Assembly: GCA_943370215.1 (NCBI GenBank)
Contig: CALRQC020000012.1
Coordinates: forward strand, 62,001 to 126,000
Reading direction: 5' to 3'
Length of the DNA: 64,000 bases
Origin: Niveispirillum sp943370215
GTDB lineage: Bacteria; Pseudomonadota; Alphaproteobacteria; Azospirillales; Azospirillaceae
In this document: positions 35,277 to 44,101 of the stretch, one piece after another
Position numbering within the stretch: the stretch's first letter is position 1
Layout: each line of letters begins with the position of its first letter
The notes under the pieces: model-generated
Seen by the model: the letters and a program-made list of their open reading frames with translations, nothing else
What the model was told of the DNA's origin: nothing
Database searches by the model: none
Translations under genes and position numbers: made by a program

Positions 35277-37655
35277 TCAGTAACGGGCTGACAGTTGCAG
35301 GCCGTAGGTGCGGACCATGCCGGGCACGCGGAAGGTCGTGTCCGTCAGGATGTCGGTGGCGGTCCAATAATTTTCGTTGAACAGGTTGCGGGCGAAGATG
35401 CCCACCGACCAATGGTCGTCCAGTGCGTGCAACGTCACATTGGCATTCACGATGGTATAGGCATCGACATTGAATTCCGGATCGCCGCCAAGCGCGCCAT
35501 CCGTCCGGCCCTGGTAGCTGACAGTGGTGTCGAAGCGCAGACCCATATCCGCACTGACGGGCAGGTCGTAGCTGGCCGAGCCGTTCAATTGCCAACGCGG
35601 GGTATAGGGGAAGGCGGAGCCCTTGAAATCCTGTGCCTGTCCGAACCGGTTATAGCCGAAGAACTTCGTCACTTCCGTATGGGTGTAGGAGCCATTGACG
35701 CGCAGTGACAATTCCCGCGTGGCCTGCAGGTTCAGGTCCGCTTCCAACCCGTAAACCTCTGATTTCGGCACATTCACAATACGGGTCAGGGAGACGAAGA
35801 TCGGGTCCAGGATTTCGCCGAACACCTGCTTGTCACGGTAATCATAGAAGAAGCCGGCCAGATTGGCCTGCAACCGCCCGTCCAGCAGACCGGCCTTGGT
35901 TCCAACCTCATAGGCGGTGACCTTCTCCTGCCGTGCCGGTTCCAACTGGGTCACGACATTGGCGGCGACCACGGGGAAGGCGCCCGACTTGTACCCCCGA
36001 CTGATCGAGGCATAGGCCAGCACATGTTCGCTGGCCTGCCAGTTCACCACGAAACGGCCGGCCACATTCTCCTGATCCAGCTTGCGCAGGTTGATCGGGT
36101 CGCGGCCGGAGAAATCGGCGCGGTAGGTCAGGCATTCATTGGGACCGACACCGGGATTGAAGAAGGGCTTCCCGGTGCGCTGCGCCACCACGGCTGCCAC
36201 GCCCGTATTCCAGACGGGGGCTGTATTGTTGTTGTAATCGCGTGAGCAGCCGGCGAAATCCAGGTTGTCATCGGTATAGCGCAGGCCGGCGCCCAGCTTC
36301 ACCGTCTCGGAAATCTCATATTCACCATTGGCGAAGACGGAGATGGCGCGGCTTTCCTGCGATGAGGTGTTGCGGAAACGGTTGAAGCCGTTGGCAATCT
36401 GGCTGGCGCTGTAGGTGTTCTGCGGCACCCGCTGACCCAGGAAGGCCAACGTGTTCAGGATGGAGCTTTCCGCGTAATAGCCGACCTGATCGTCGCGGAT
36501 CTTGTCCTTTGAATAATAGCCGCCGAATATCCAGTTATAGCCGTCGCCATCGCCTGTCAGGCGCAATTCCTGGCTGAAACTTTTCACGCGGCCATCGGAC
36601 TGGTATTCCGACACTTCGATGGGGGTGCCGTCGCTGTCATTCATGTCCTTGCGGCGGACATCATTATAGCCGGTCAGCGAGGTCAGGGTGATGGCGTCGC
36701 TCAGGCTGTAATCGGCGCGCAGCATGAGTGAATAGAAGCGGGAATCCACCTTGTAATCGGGACGGATCGCCTTGTTTTCCGGGGTCCAGTCAGCCTGCCC
36801 TGCCTTCCAGTTGGTGCGCACCGATGTGGCGACGCCCGGTGCCGCAAAGGGCGGGCTGTCGGGGGTGAAGGCCACCGCCTGGCCCGCCACGGTATCGGAA
36901 CGGTCCCGCCAGTAGGAGGCCCCGACCTGCACCGACAGGTCTTCCGTCGGGGTCCAGTCGATGATGGCGCGACCGGCCAGCTTGTCCTTTTTGCCCAGCC
37001 GGTCACCGGGGCGCGACACGCTTTTCTGCCAGCCCTTGTCAGAATTCTCCGACCGTGCGGCCAGACGGATTGCCACCGTGTCGCTGACCGGGCCGCTGAC
37101 AAAGCCCTCCAGATTGTAGGTCTGGTAATTGCCCAGCTCCAGCCTGGCCCCCATGGCGGGATCGCGCGTGGGCTTGGCGGTGATGAAATTCACCAGACCG
37201 CCCGTCGTGTTGCGGCCATAAAGCGTGCCCTGCGGCCCCTTCAGCACCTCCACCCGTTCCAGGTCGAAGCTGGGGCCGTTACTCATATAGGGGTAGGCAT
37301 AGGCCACCTCATCCACATAGACGCCGACGGGCGAGGTGGAGGACAGGTTGGGCGTATTGAAGCCGATGCCGCGCACCGTATAGATGGGCGTGTTGGCGCT
37401 GGATCGGCTGAAATTGAAGGCCGGTGTGATCTGTGACAGGCCGCTGGCATCGCTGACGCCGACCTTGGCGAAATCATCGGCGCTGAAGGCCTGGATGGAC
37501 AGGGGGACTTTATTCACGCTTTCCGACCGCTTCTGCGCGGTCACGATGATCTCCTCCAGCATCACGCTGTCTGTTGCCTGCTGGGCCATGGCTGCTGACG
37601 TGGTGGCCAGAAGCCAACAGCAACTGCTGGCACTCACGATGTCTTTGAGTTTCAC
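35277..37655 (-). CDS. TonB-dependent outer-membrane receptor
   Basis: 792-aa receptor. The signal peptide is about residues 1-24 (ending AAMAQ), followed by the plug start VMLEEIIVTAQKRSESVNKV. The plug motif GPQGTLYGRNTTGGLVNFI is near residue 133 and the C-terminus (YGLQLSARY) ends in an aromatic residue. It is the promoter-proximal gene of the operon ending with the ferredoxin, so uptake is genetically tied to CoA activation and P450 electron transfer. The 192-nt region between it and the divergent CoA ligase holds a long inverted repeat. The ligand is unknown but expected to be the cluster's substrate. Classification is secure. Confidence 0.93.
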   Translation of the reverse strand: MKLKDIVSASSCCWLLATTSAAMAQQATDSVMLEEIIVTAQKRSESVNKVPLSIQAFSADDFAKVGVSDASGLSQITPAFNFSRSSANTPIYTVRGIGFNTPNLSSTSPVGVYVDEVAYAYPYMSNGPSFDLERVEVLKGPQGTLYGRNTTGGLVNFITAKPTRDPAMGARLELGNYQTYNLEGFVSGPVSDTVAIRLAARSENSDKGWQKSVSRPGDRLGKKDKLAGRAIIDWTPTEDLSVQVGASYWRDRSDTVAGQAVAFTPDSPPFAAPGVATSVRTNWKAGQADWTPENKAIRPDYKVDSRFYSLMLRADYSLSDAITLTSLTGYNDVRRKDMNDSDGTPIEVSEYQSDGRVKSFSQELRLTGDGDGYNWIFGGYYSKDKIRDDQVGYYAESSILNTLAFLGQRVPQNTYSASQIANGFNRFRNTSSQESRAISVFANGEYEISETVKLGAGLRYTDDNLDFAGCSRDYNNNTAPVWNTGVAAVVAQRTGKPFFNPGVGPNECLTYRADFSGRDPINLRKLDQENVAGRFVVNWQASEHVLAYASISRGYKSGAFPVVAANVVTQLEPARQEKVTAYEVGTKAGLLDGRLQANLAGFFYDYRDKQVFGEILDPIFVSLTRIVNVPKSEVYGLEADLNLQATRELSLRVNGSYTHTEVTKFFGYNRFGQAQDFKGSAFPYTPRWQLNGSASYDLPVSADMGLRFDTTVSYQGRTDGALGGDPEFNVDAYTIVNANVTLHALDDHWSVGIFARNLFNENYWTATDILTDTTFRVPGMVRTYGLQLSARY

Positions 37656-37725
37656 GCCTTCCTCCCTTGATCAGCCGATCCTTATGGACCGTTGCCGGCG
37701 AGCGTAATGGCCTGGCACCGGCCAG

Positions 37726-37795
37726 CGCCCCATCCGAAAGGAGGGGCAGGGATGGTATTTGCACTGAAAGATTTCCCCGCCTTTCGGATGGGGCG
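37726..37795. promoter_or_regulatory. Long inverted repeat in divergent promoter region
   Basis: CGCCCCATCCGAAAGG (37726-37741) and CCTTTCGGATGGGGCG (37780-37795) are perfect 16-bp inverted arms separated by 38 nt. It lies between the TonB receptor operon (minus, start 37655) and the CoA ligase (plus, start 37848). It may be two half-operators for a looping regulator or a leader hairpin of the ligase mRNA. Symmetry this long is unlikely by chance in a single short region. Confidence 0.6.
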
Positions 37796-37847
37796 GCCCC
37801 CCGATGGCCATGCCATGCTGCGAAAAACCAAATCAGGGAGGCAGGCT

Positions 37848-39698
37848 GTGGGAGAATTCGCCGATATGGCGCGGCAACTGGGCGCCCGCGAACATGATGC
37901 GTGGCAGTCCATTGATGCCACCATGCGCGACGCCGGTACCCTGGCCGAGATTTTCATGGGCTTGGACGCGGCCTATGGGGCACACACCGCACTGACCATG
38001 GTGTGGACCGGCCTGCCCGACGGGCCGGTGGAAAGCCTCAGCCATGCCCGGTTGGGCGGGGAGGTGATACGCGCCGCCAACTATTTCCGCCGCCTGGAAG
38101 TGGGGCTGAACGATCCGGTCCTGTTCCTGGCGCTGCCGACGCCGGAAGCCTATGTCGGCTTCTGGGGTGCGCAGGTGGCCGGTACCGTTGTACCGGTCAA
38201 TCCGTTCCTGTCGATCAATGCCCTGGTCGATATTGCCCAAGCCGTCGGCGCGCGGGTGCTGTTTGCCAGCAGTGCCGCCATCAGCCCCCTCTGTGCGCAG
38301 AAGGCGGCGGAGATTATTGCCCGTTGTCCGGGAATGCGGCTGGTGCTGTGCGATGAGGCGGATGATGGCTTTGCCCGCGCGCGGGCCGGGTTGCCGGCTG
38401 ACCGGCTGGTCGGGCCGATGCCGGGGCCGGATGATATCTGCGCCTGCTTTCCAACCGGCGGCACCACGGGCAATCCCAAACTGGCGCGGATCAGCCATCG
38501 CGGACTGCTGGCCGGTGCGCTGTCATCGGCCCTGATCCATGATACCGCGCGGGAACAGGTGGTGCCGAACGGCCTGCCCCTGTTTCATGTTGGCGGCGGC
38601 GTGGTCGTCACCTTCCGCACCATTCTTCTGGGCCAGCATCTGGTGCAACTGACGCCCGCGGGATTTCGCGGGGAGCATGTATTGCCGCATTTCTGGGATA
38701 TGGCCCGGCAGTTCGGCTTTACCATGATGATCGCCGTGCCCACCGTTTTCGCCGATGCCATCGCGCGCTATGATGGCAAAGGGACATCCATCCGCCTGTT
38801 CATCGCCAGTGCCAGCAAACTGCCGGAAACCGTGTTCAAGGCCTGCTTCCAGGCCTTTGGTGTCGGCATCCATGAAGGTTATGGCATGACCGAATGTGCA
38901 GGGCTGTGCGCTGCCACCCCGGCCTGGGCGGTGCCCAAGCCGGGTAGCAGCGGCCCGGCCGCCCCCTTCTACCAGATCCGGGTGGTCGTGTCGGGAGAGG
39001 GGCGCACCATCGCCGGTGACCAGCCCACCGGGCAGTCCGGCATCGTGGCCGTCCGTGGCCCGGCGGTCTTCGCCGGCTATGCCGATGCGGCGCAGACGGC
39101 GGAAAAGCTGCTGACTGATCCGGGGGATGGCAGCATCTGGGTCGACAGCGGTGACCTGGGATGCCTGGATGAAGATGGTTTCCTGTGGGTTACGGGCCGG
39201 GCCAAGGATGTGATCATCCGGGGTGGCCATAATATCGATCCGGCAGCCATTGAAAATGCCCTGCTGTCGCTGCCGCAGGTACTGGATGCGGCGGCGGTCG
39301 GGATGCCCGATGCGCGCGTGGGGGAATTGCCGGTGGCCTTTGTGCAACTGGCTGCCGATGCGCCGGATATGGATACGCTGCGTGACCAGTGCCTGGACAG
39401 GCTGGATGAACGGGCGGCGGTGCCGGTTCGGCTTTTCGTGGTCGACACCATCCCCCGCACGGCCATGAACAAGGTTTTCAAGCCCGAGCTGCGCCGCCTG
39501 GCGGCGGCGGCGGCCGTTGAGCGGGTGATCACCGATCTTCCCCCCACGGCCGTCATCCGCTGGTCTGTGCACCTGTCCGACAATGGCGTGCTTCAGGTCG
39601 AGGTCGAGGCGACCGCGGCCGATCAGGCGGCCGTGCTGGCTGACGGGATATCCGCCCTCGGTCTGGGCTGCAACGTTCGTATCAAGGAACAAGCATGA
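37848..39698 (+). CDS. AMP-forming acyl-CoA synthetase (CoA ligase)
   Basis: 616-aa ANL-superfamily ligase with phosphate-binding loop CFPTGGTTGNPKLAR, A5 region GYGMTECAG, A7-A8 region WVDSGDLG/GRAKDVIIRGGHNI and C-terminal Lys in PRTAMNKVFKPEL. It is longer than the other three ligases of the window, with an extra C-terminal portion of about 60 residues. The GTG at 37848 is 6 nt after GGAGG and is preferred over several upstream in-frame Mets, which lie inside or before the inverted repeat. Its stop overlaps the P450 start by 4 nt (ATGA), so ligase and P450 are translationally coupled. Probable role: activation of a carboxylic acid derived from, or preceding, the P450 reaction. Confidence 0.88.
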   Translation: MGEFADMARQLGAREHDAWQSIDATMRDAGTLAEIFMGLDAAYGAHTALTMVWTGLPDGPVESLSHARLGGEVIRAANYFRRLEVGLNDPVLFLALPTPEAYVGFWGAQVAGTVVPVNPFLSINALVDIAQAVGARVLFASSAAISPLCAQKAAEIIARCPGMRLVLCDEADDGFARARAGLPADRLVGPMPGPDDICACFPTGGTTGNPKLARISHRGLLAGALSSALIHDTAREQVVPNGLPLFHVGGGVVVTFRTILLGQHLVQLTPAGFRGEHVLPHFWDMARQFGFTMMIAVPTVFADAIARYDGKGTSIRLFIASASKLPETVFKACFQAFGVGIHEGYGMTECAGLCAATPAWAVPKPGSSGPAAPFYQIRVVVSGEGRTIAGDQPTGQSGIVAVRGPAVFAGYADAAQTAEKLLTDPGDGSIWVDSGDLGCLDEDGFLWVTGRAKDVIIRGGHNIDPAAIENALLSLPQVLDAAAVGMPDARVGELPVAFVQLAADAPDMDTLRDQCLDRLDERAAVPVRLFVVDTIPRTAMNKVFKPELRRLAAAAAVERVITDLPPTAVIRWSVHLSDNGVLQVEVEATAADQAAVLADGISALGLGCNVRIKEQA

Positions 39699-40963
39699 TG
39701 TCCGAAGAGTTTCGTCCGGAATTGCTGGCCGATCCCGCCAGCTTTGCCGACCCTGCCAAGGTTCACGCGCTCTATCGCCATTTGCGGCGGGAACAGCCGC
39801 TGGCCAGGGCGGAACCGCTGGGCTATCGCCCCTTCTGGGTGCTGACCCGCCATGCCGATATTGCGGCGGTGGAGCGCGAGGCGGCGGTCTATCAGGCGGG
39901 ACCGCGCACCGTGCTGCTGCCGGAGAAGGTGGAGGGAATTTATCAGGCCAAATATGGCGATCCCAACGGTGTCAAACCGCTGACCCATATGGATGGCGAT
40001 TACCATCGTGCCCATCGCGCCGTGACCACCGAATGGTTCACGGCCAAGAACCTGAAGGCGTTCGAGCCGACGGTTGCCGCGCTGGCCAAGGAATTCGTGG
40101 ATCGGATGGAGGATCAGGGCGGGGCCTGTGACTTCGCGGGCGATATCGCCTATTGGTTTCCGCTGCGCGTCATCCTGACCCTGATGGGTGTCCCGCGCGA
40201 GGATGAGGCGGAGGTTTTGCGCATGACGCAGCGTCTGCTCAGCCCGGCCGACAAATCGCTGAAGGCGCGCACGGCTGAACAGGGGGCGGATGGGCAGGCG
40301 AAGGTGCGCGGTGGCGATGTGGTGGCGGATTTTGCCGCCTATTTCCACGATCTGGCCGCCCACCGCCGGCAGCACCCGACGCGCGATATCATCTCCACCA
40401 TTGCCAATGGGCAGATCGGCGGCTGCCCCATGGCCCATCACGAGATGACATCCTATTTCGTCATCGTTTCCACGGCCGGGCATGATACGACGGCAGCCTC
40501 TCTCAGCGGCGGGCTGCAAGCCCTGATCGAGGCGCCGGACGAACTCAGCAAGCTGCGTGCTGACCTGTCGCTGCTGTCAACGGCGGCAGAGGAGTTTGTC
40601 CGCCTCACCGCCCCGGTGAAGCACTTCATGCGTACCCCCACCCAGGATGTGCAATGGCATGGGCAGACCATCCCGGCGGGGGATGCGGTGATGCTGTGCT
40701 ATGCATCCGCCTGCCGGGATGAAACAGTGTTCACCGATGCCGATCTTCTGCGCGTGGACCGGTCGCCCAATCCCGGCCATCTGGCCTTTGGCTTTGGCCC
40801 GCATTTCTGCCTGGGCCGGGCACTGGCGACCATGGAGATCCGCAGCTTTTATCGCGAGTTGCTGGGCCGGCTGAAACGGATTGAGCTTGCCGGCACGCCC
40901 AGCTTCATCCAGTCCGTCTTCGTCAGCGGACATAAGAGCCTGCCCGTGACCTATCAATTCTGA
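39695..40963 (+). CDS. Cytochrome P450, CYP108 (P450terp)-like
   Basis: 422-aa bacterial P450. The I-helix motif is A261-G-H-D-T-T266, the ExxR helix is EEFVR, and the heme ligand is C372 in FGFGPHFCLGRALA. The segment LTAPVKHFMRT closely resembles the WTAPVKSFMRT segment of P450terp, the CYP108 enzyme that hydroxylates alpha-terpineol. This suggests a related fold and perhaps a related alicyclic substrate. It needs a [2Fe-2S] ferredoxin and reductase, available at 27304 and 4984. It overlaps the CoA ligase gene by 4 nt and converges with the ABC transporter ATPase gene, overlapping its 3' end by 10 nt. Family placement is from remembered sequence and not an alignment. Confidence 0.9.
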   Translation: MMSEEFRPELLADPASFADPAKVHALYRHLRREQPLARAEPLGYRPFWVLTRHADIAAVEREAAVYQAGPRTVLLPEKVEGIYQAKYGDPNGVKPLTHMDGDYHRAHRAVTTEWFTAKNLKAFEPTVAALAKEFVDRMEDQGGACDFAGDIAYWFPLRVILTLMGVPREDEAEVLRMTQRLLSPADKSLKARTAEQGADGQAKVRGGDVVADFAAYFHDLAAHRRQHPTRDIISTIANGQIGGCPMAHHEMTSYFVIVSTAGHDTTAASLSGGLQALIEAPDELSKLRADLSLLSTAAEEFVRLTAPVKHFMRTPTQDVQWHGQTIPAGDAVMLCYASACRDETVFTDADLLRVDRSPNPGHLAFGFGPHFCLGRALATMEIRSFYRELLGRLKRIELAGTPSFIQSVFVSGHKSLPVTYQF

Positions 40964-42375
40964 TCAGAGGCTGCCAGCAAGGAGCGACCATGATCGGGCA
41001 GCAGTGGCAAGCCACCGGACACATTTGCACCGATGGCGGGATCGTGCGTCACCAGCAGCAGGGCGGTGTCATGTTCTGCGACATGTTGCATAAGCAAATC
41101 CATCACCTCCTGCTGCGTGATCGGGTCCAACTGCGACGTTGGCTCATCGGCAAAAATGAAGGCCGGTGAGAGAAGCAGAAGCCGCAGCAGGGAGATGCGC
41201 TGAAGCTCGCCACCCGAAACCTGATCCGGACGGCGCTGAAGAAGGTCGGGGTTCAGCCGCAGCCCGGCCATCATCGGCGCCACTCTGCCGGGGTCCAGAC
41301 GGTGTAAACTGATCAGATCGTTCAGCGCCCGCCCAAGGGGGATGCGTGGCGCGAAAGCGGCGGTTGGATGCTGATACAGTTTTTGAAAGCGCATTGTGGC
41401 GATCCAAGGTGCGCGGGTGACCTCACCCGCGTCCACCGGGGTCAAACCAAGCAGGGCATCCCCAAAACTCGTCTTGCCGGAACCGCTGGGGCCGACGATG
41501 GCGCGGCATTCACCTGCCTTGATGACGACGTTGATGTCCTTGAACAGCGTTTTGTGTCCATAGCGCTTGGTCAGGCCGTGCGCTGTCAGGATCGCTGCGC
41601 CATCGGTGCGCGCCGGCCGGCGCGCCGGCCAGGCGGCGGGTTCGGCGGCCAGCAGGCGCCTGGTATATTCATGGGCCGGTGCAGACAGGATTGTGCCGGC
41701 GGGGCCTTGCTCCACGATTTCACCATCCAGCATGATGACGACCTCACCGCCCAGGGCCCGGGCGACATTGATGTCATGGGTGATGGTAACCAGTGTCCGC
41801 CCCTCCGCCAGGGCTGCCCGCAGCAGGGCGACAACGGCATCACGCAGCGCGATGTCCAGACCCTTTGTCGGTTCATCGACAAGCAGAATGTCCGCACCGG
41901 CGGCGGTGGCGGCGGCAAAGGTGACCCGTTGTGCCATGCCACCGGACAGCATGAAGGGGTAATGGCGCTCCGCTCCGCCAAGGCCAAGATGGCGCAGCGC
42001 GTCACCCGCCACGCCACGCGCATTGCGGCGGGACAGGCTCCGGTATCCCTCCGCCACCTGATCGACGGCCTTCATCGTGGGGTCCAGTGAGCGCCAGGGC
42101 TCCTGGGGGAGCGTGGCAAGGGTACGACCCCACAGGCGGTGCCGGTCCGGGGTGGTGGCGGGGCCCGCCACACCATCGATGACGATGGTGCCGGTCGCAT
42201 TCAATCCTGCGGCCAGCGTGCCCATGATCGCCTGCGATACCAGCGACTTGCCCGAACCCGTCTCTCCCAGGATCGTCAGGCTGTGACCGCGCTCCACCGC
42301 GAAGGAAACATGGTGCACCAGATGTGCTTGGCGCGACCGGATATTAAGACCATCGACCACCAACGCCATGCTCAT
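40954..42375 (-). CDS. Dipeptide/nickel-type ABC transporter ATPase, two fused domains (DppD-DppF like)
   Basis: 473-aa protein with two ABC ATPase domains in one chain. Domain 1 has Walker A GETGSGKS, signature LSGGMAQR and Walker B ILLVDEPT. Domain 2 has Walker A GPSGSGKT, signature VSGGELQR and Walker B FIFADEPT. Peptide/nickel importers usually have two separate ATPases, so this is a natural fusion. It would power the permease pair encoded upstream; ATPases of this class act on the cytoplasmic face. The start at 42375 overlaps the permease stop by 4 nt (ATGA). Its 3' end overlaps the convergent P450 gene by 10 nt, so there is no room for a terminator between them. Confidence 0.92.
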   Translation of the reverse strand: MSMALVVDGLNIRSRQAHLVHHVSFAVERGHSLTILGETGSGKSLVSQAIMGTLAAGLNATGTIVIDGVAGPATTPDRHRLWGRTLATLPQEPWRSLDPTMKAVDQVAEGYRSLSRRNARGVAGDALRHLGLGGAERHYPFMLSGGMAQRVTFAAATAAGADILLVDEPTKGLDIALRDAVVALLRAALAEGRTLVTITHDINVARALGGEVVIMLDGEIVEQGPAGTILSAPAHEYTRRLLAAEPAAWPARRPARTDGAAILTAHGLTKRYGHKTLFKDINVVIKAGECRAIVGPSGSGKTSFGDALLGLTPVDAGEVTRAPWIATMRFQKLYQHPTAAFAPRIPLGRALNDLISLHRLDPGRVAPMMAGLRLNPDLLQRRPDQVSGGELQRISLLRLLLLSPAFIFADEPTSQLDPITQQEVMDLLMQHVAEHDTALLLVTHDPAIGANVSGGLPLLPDHGRSLLAASDQN

Positions 42376-43160
42376 TGCGGCTTGTCCCCGGAGGCCAGAA
42401 GGGCAAGGCACAGCAGGCCCGTTGCCAGAAGGGTGATGGGCGCCGCGATCAGCCAGGGGGCGGCGCGATAATACGGGAAATATTCCGACATCATCTGCCC
42501 CAGCTCCGCGGTTGGCGGATGAATACCGACATTGATATAGCCAAGGGATGCGACAGCCAGCACCGTCGTCGCGGCACCGTAAGCCATAAGCGTCAGCAGC
42601 AGCGGTGCCACCTCTGGCAGCACATGGCGCCGGATGATGTAGGTTGCGCCGAAACCCAGCAGACGGGCGGCCTGCACCTCCGATCCGGCGAGGATCGGTC
42701 GCGCTGTCGCCCGGACGACGCGGAAATACTCAATCCAAAGGGTAAGCGAGATGGCGGCATAGATGAGCCATACCTCGCCAGGCGCAAAGGCGATGAGAAG
42801 GAAAACCAGCAACAGGCCGGGAATGGCCAGCATCATGTCGGCAAGGGCAACAAGAATGCGCTCCATCCAGCCGCCCCACCACGCCGCCGCCAGACCGGTC
42901 GATACACCGGCAATCGCCGCAGATGAGACGGAGAGCAGTGCCAGCAGAAAGGATATCTGCGCCGCCTGTGCCAGACGCGCCAACAGGCTCCGTCCCAGAT
43001 TGTCCGTGCCCAGCAAATCACCGCCACCGGGCGGCATCAGGGTGCGGCCCAGGTCTTGCTGCGCCGGATCAAGGCCGATCAGCGCCGGGCCAGCCAGCGC
43101 AAAGGCGGCAATGGCGATCAACAATGCCGCAGCGATACGGCGTGGCCAGCCCCCCGTCAT
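42372..43160 (-). CDS. ABC transporter permease (DppC/NikC type)
   Basis: 262-aa inner-membrane permease with hydrophobic segments near residues 9-29, 70-92, 103-126 and in the C-terminal third. The motif LLGTDNLGRSLLARL in the periplasmic region and the EAA-like segment with AARLLGFG are typical of DppC/OppC/NikC proteins. It pairs with the permease encoded upstream; overlaps of 4 nt on both sides show a compact operon. Substrate class (peptide, nickel, opine-type metallophore) cannot be told from the permease alone. Confidence 0.9.
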   Translation of the reverse strand: MTGGWPRRIAAALLIAIAAFALAGPALIGLDPAQQDLGRTLMPPGGGDLLGTDNLGRSLLARLAQAAQISFLLALLSVSSAAIAGVSTGLAAAWWGGWMERILVALADMMLAIPGLLLVFLLIAFAPGEVWLIYAAISLTLWIEYFRVVRATARPILAGSEVQAARLLGFGATYIIRRHVLPEVAPLLLTLMAYGAATTVLAVASLGYINVGIHPPTAELGQMMSEYFPYYRAAPWLIAAPITLLATGLLCLALLASGDKPQ

Positions 43161-44101
43161 CGTGCGCGCATCCGGGGGTCGAGGGCAACCAGCACCAAGT
43201 CAATGACCATGTTGAAAAGGACGAAGAGGATCGCCATGACAAGCACGGCACCTTGTATTAGCGGGATGTCGCGCTCCCGTACCGCATGACTGAGGGCATG
43301 GCCGATGCCAGGCCAGGCGAACAGCGTCTCCACGACGATCACCCCTTCAATCAGATAGACAAACTGCATGGCAAGATGCGCGATCACCGGCGCTGCCATA
43401 TTGCGTACACCATGCCGCAGCACGACCGTGCTGAGCGGCAATCCCTTTGTCAGGGGGAAATGAAAATATGCCGACCGCGCGACATCGATCATCGCCGAGC
43501 GGACGACCCGGCTGGAAACGGCGGCAAGCCCGAGGGCAAGCGTGAAGGCGGGCAGAATGATCGTGCCCCGCTGCGTATGCCCCGCCGCCGGCAGCCAGTG
43601 CAGGCTGGCGGCAAAGATGATGATCAGGATAATACCGGTGGCAAAGGGCGGTAACGCACGCAGGAGGGCCGAGCCAAGGAGGTTGAGCCGATCAACCAAG
43701 CCACCCGGGCGCAGTGCGGCGATGATGCCGATGGGCGGCCCGATGAACAGGGAGAACAAGATCGCCAACCCTGACAGTTGCAGCGTATGGCCAAGCTGTT
43801 CCCGGATCAGCCCCCAGACCGGCTTGCCCAGCGTATAGGATCGGCCAAGGTCGAACCGCGCCAGGGCGCTGACGGAGGAAAGCCACGCGGCGGCCATGGG
43901 CTTATCAAGGCCCAGTTCCGCCCGGACCGCCGCCGCAGCAGCCTGTGTCGTCATTTCCTGCCCATAGCGGCCACTCGCGATTTCGAAGGCGATGTCGCCG
44001 GGCAGGAAACGCACCATGAAGAAGCACAGGCTCGATACGAAGAGGGCGGCAAGCAAAGCCTGCAGAACCCTGCGACCCAGAAGGGAGGCGATGGATCGCA
44101 T
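43157..44101 (-). CDS. ABC transporter permease (DppB/NikB type)
   Basis: 314-aa permease with the standard DppB-type N-terminus (RRVLQALLAALFVSSLCFFMVRFLPGD), where the first membrane span is followed by the conserved LPGD, and about five to six membrane spans in all. The cytoplasmic EAA-like loop is present around SAYFHFPLTKGLPLSTVVLRHG. It starts at the last base of the binding-protein stop (TGATG overlap) and overlaps the next permease by 4 nt. Partner of the DppC-type permease in a nickel/peptide-family importer. Confidence 0.92.
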   Translation of the reverse strand: MRSIASLLGRRVLQALLAALFVSSLCFFMVRFLPGDIAFEIASGRYGQEMTTQAAAAAVRAELGLDKPMAAAWLSSVSALARFDLGRSYTLGKPVWGLIREQLGHTLQLSGLAILFSLFIGPPIGIIAALRPGGLVDRLNLLGSALLRALPPFATGIILIIIFAASLHWLPAAGHTQRGTIILPAFTLALGLAAVSSRVVRSAMIDVARSAYFHFPLTKGLPLSTVVLRHGVRNMAAPVIAHLAMQFVYLIEGVIVVETLFAWPGIGHALSHAVRERDIPLIQGAVLVMAILFVLFNMVIDLVLVALDPRMRAR

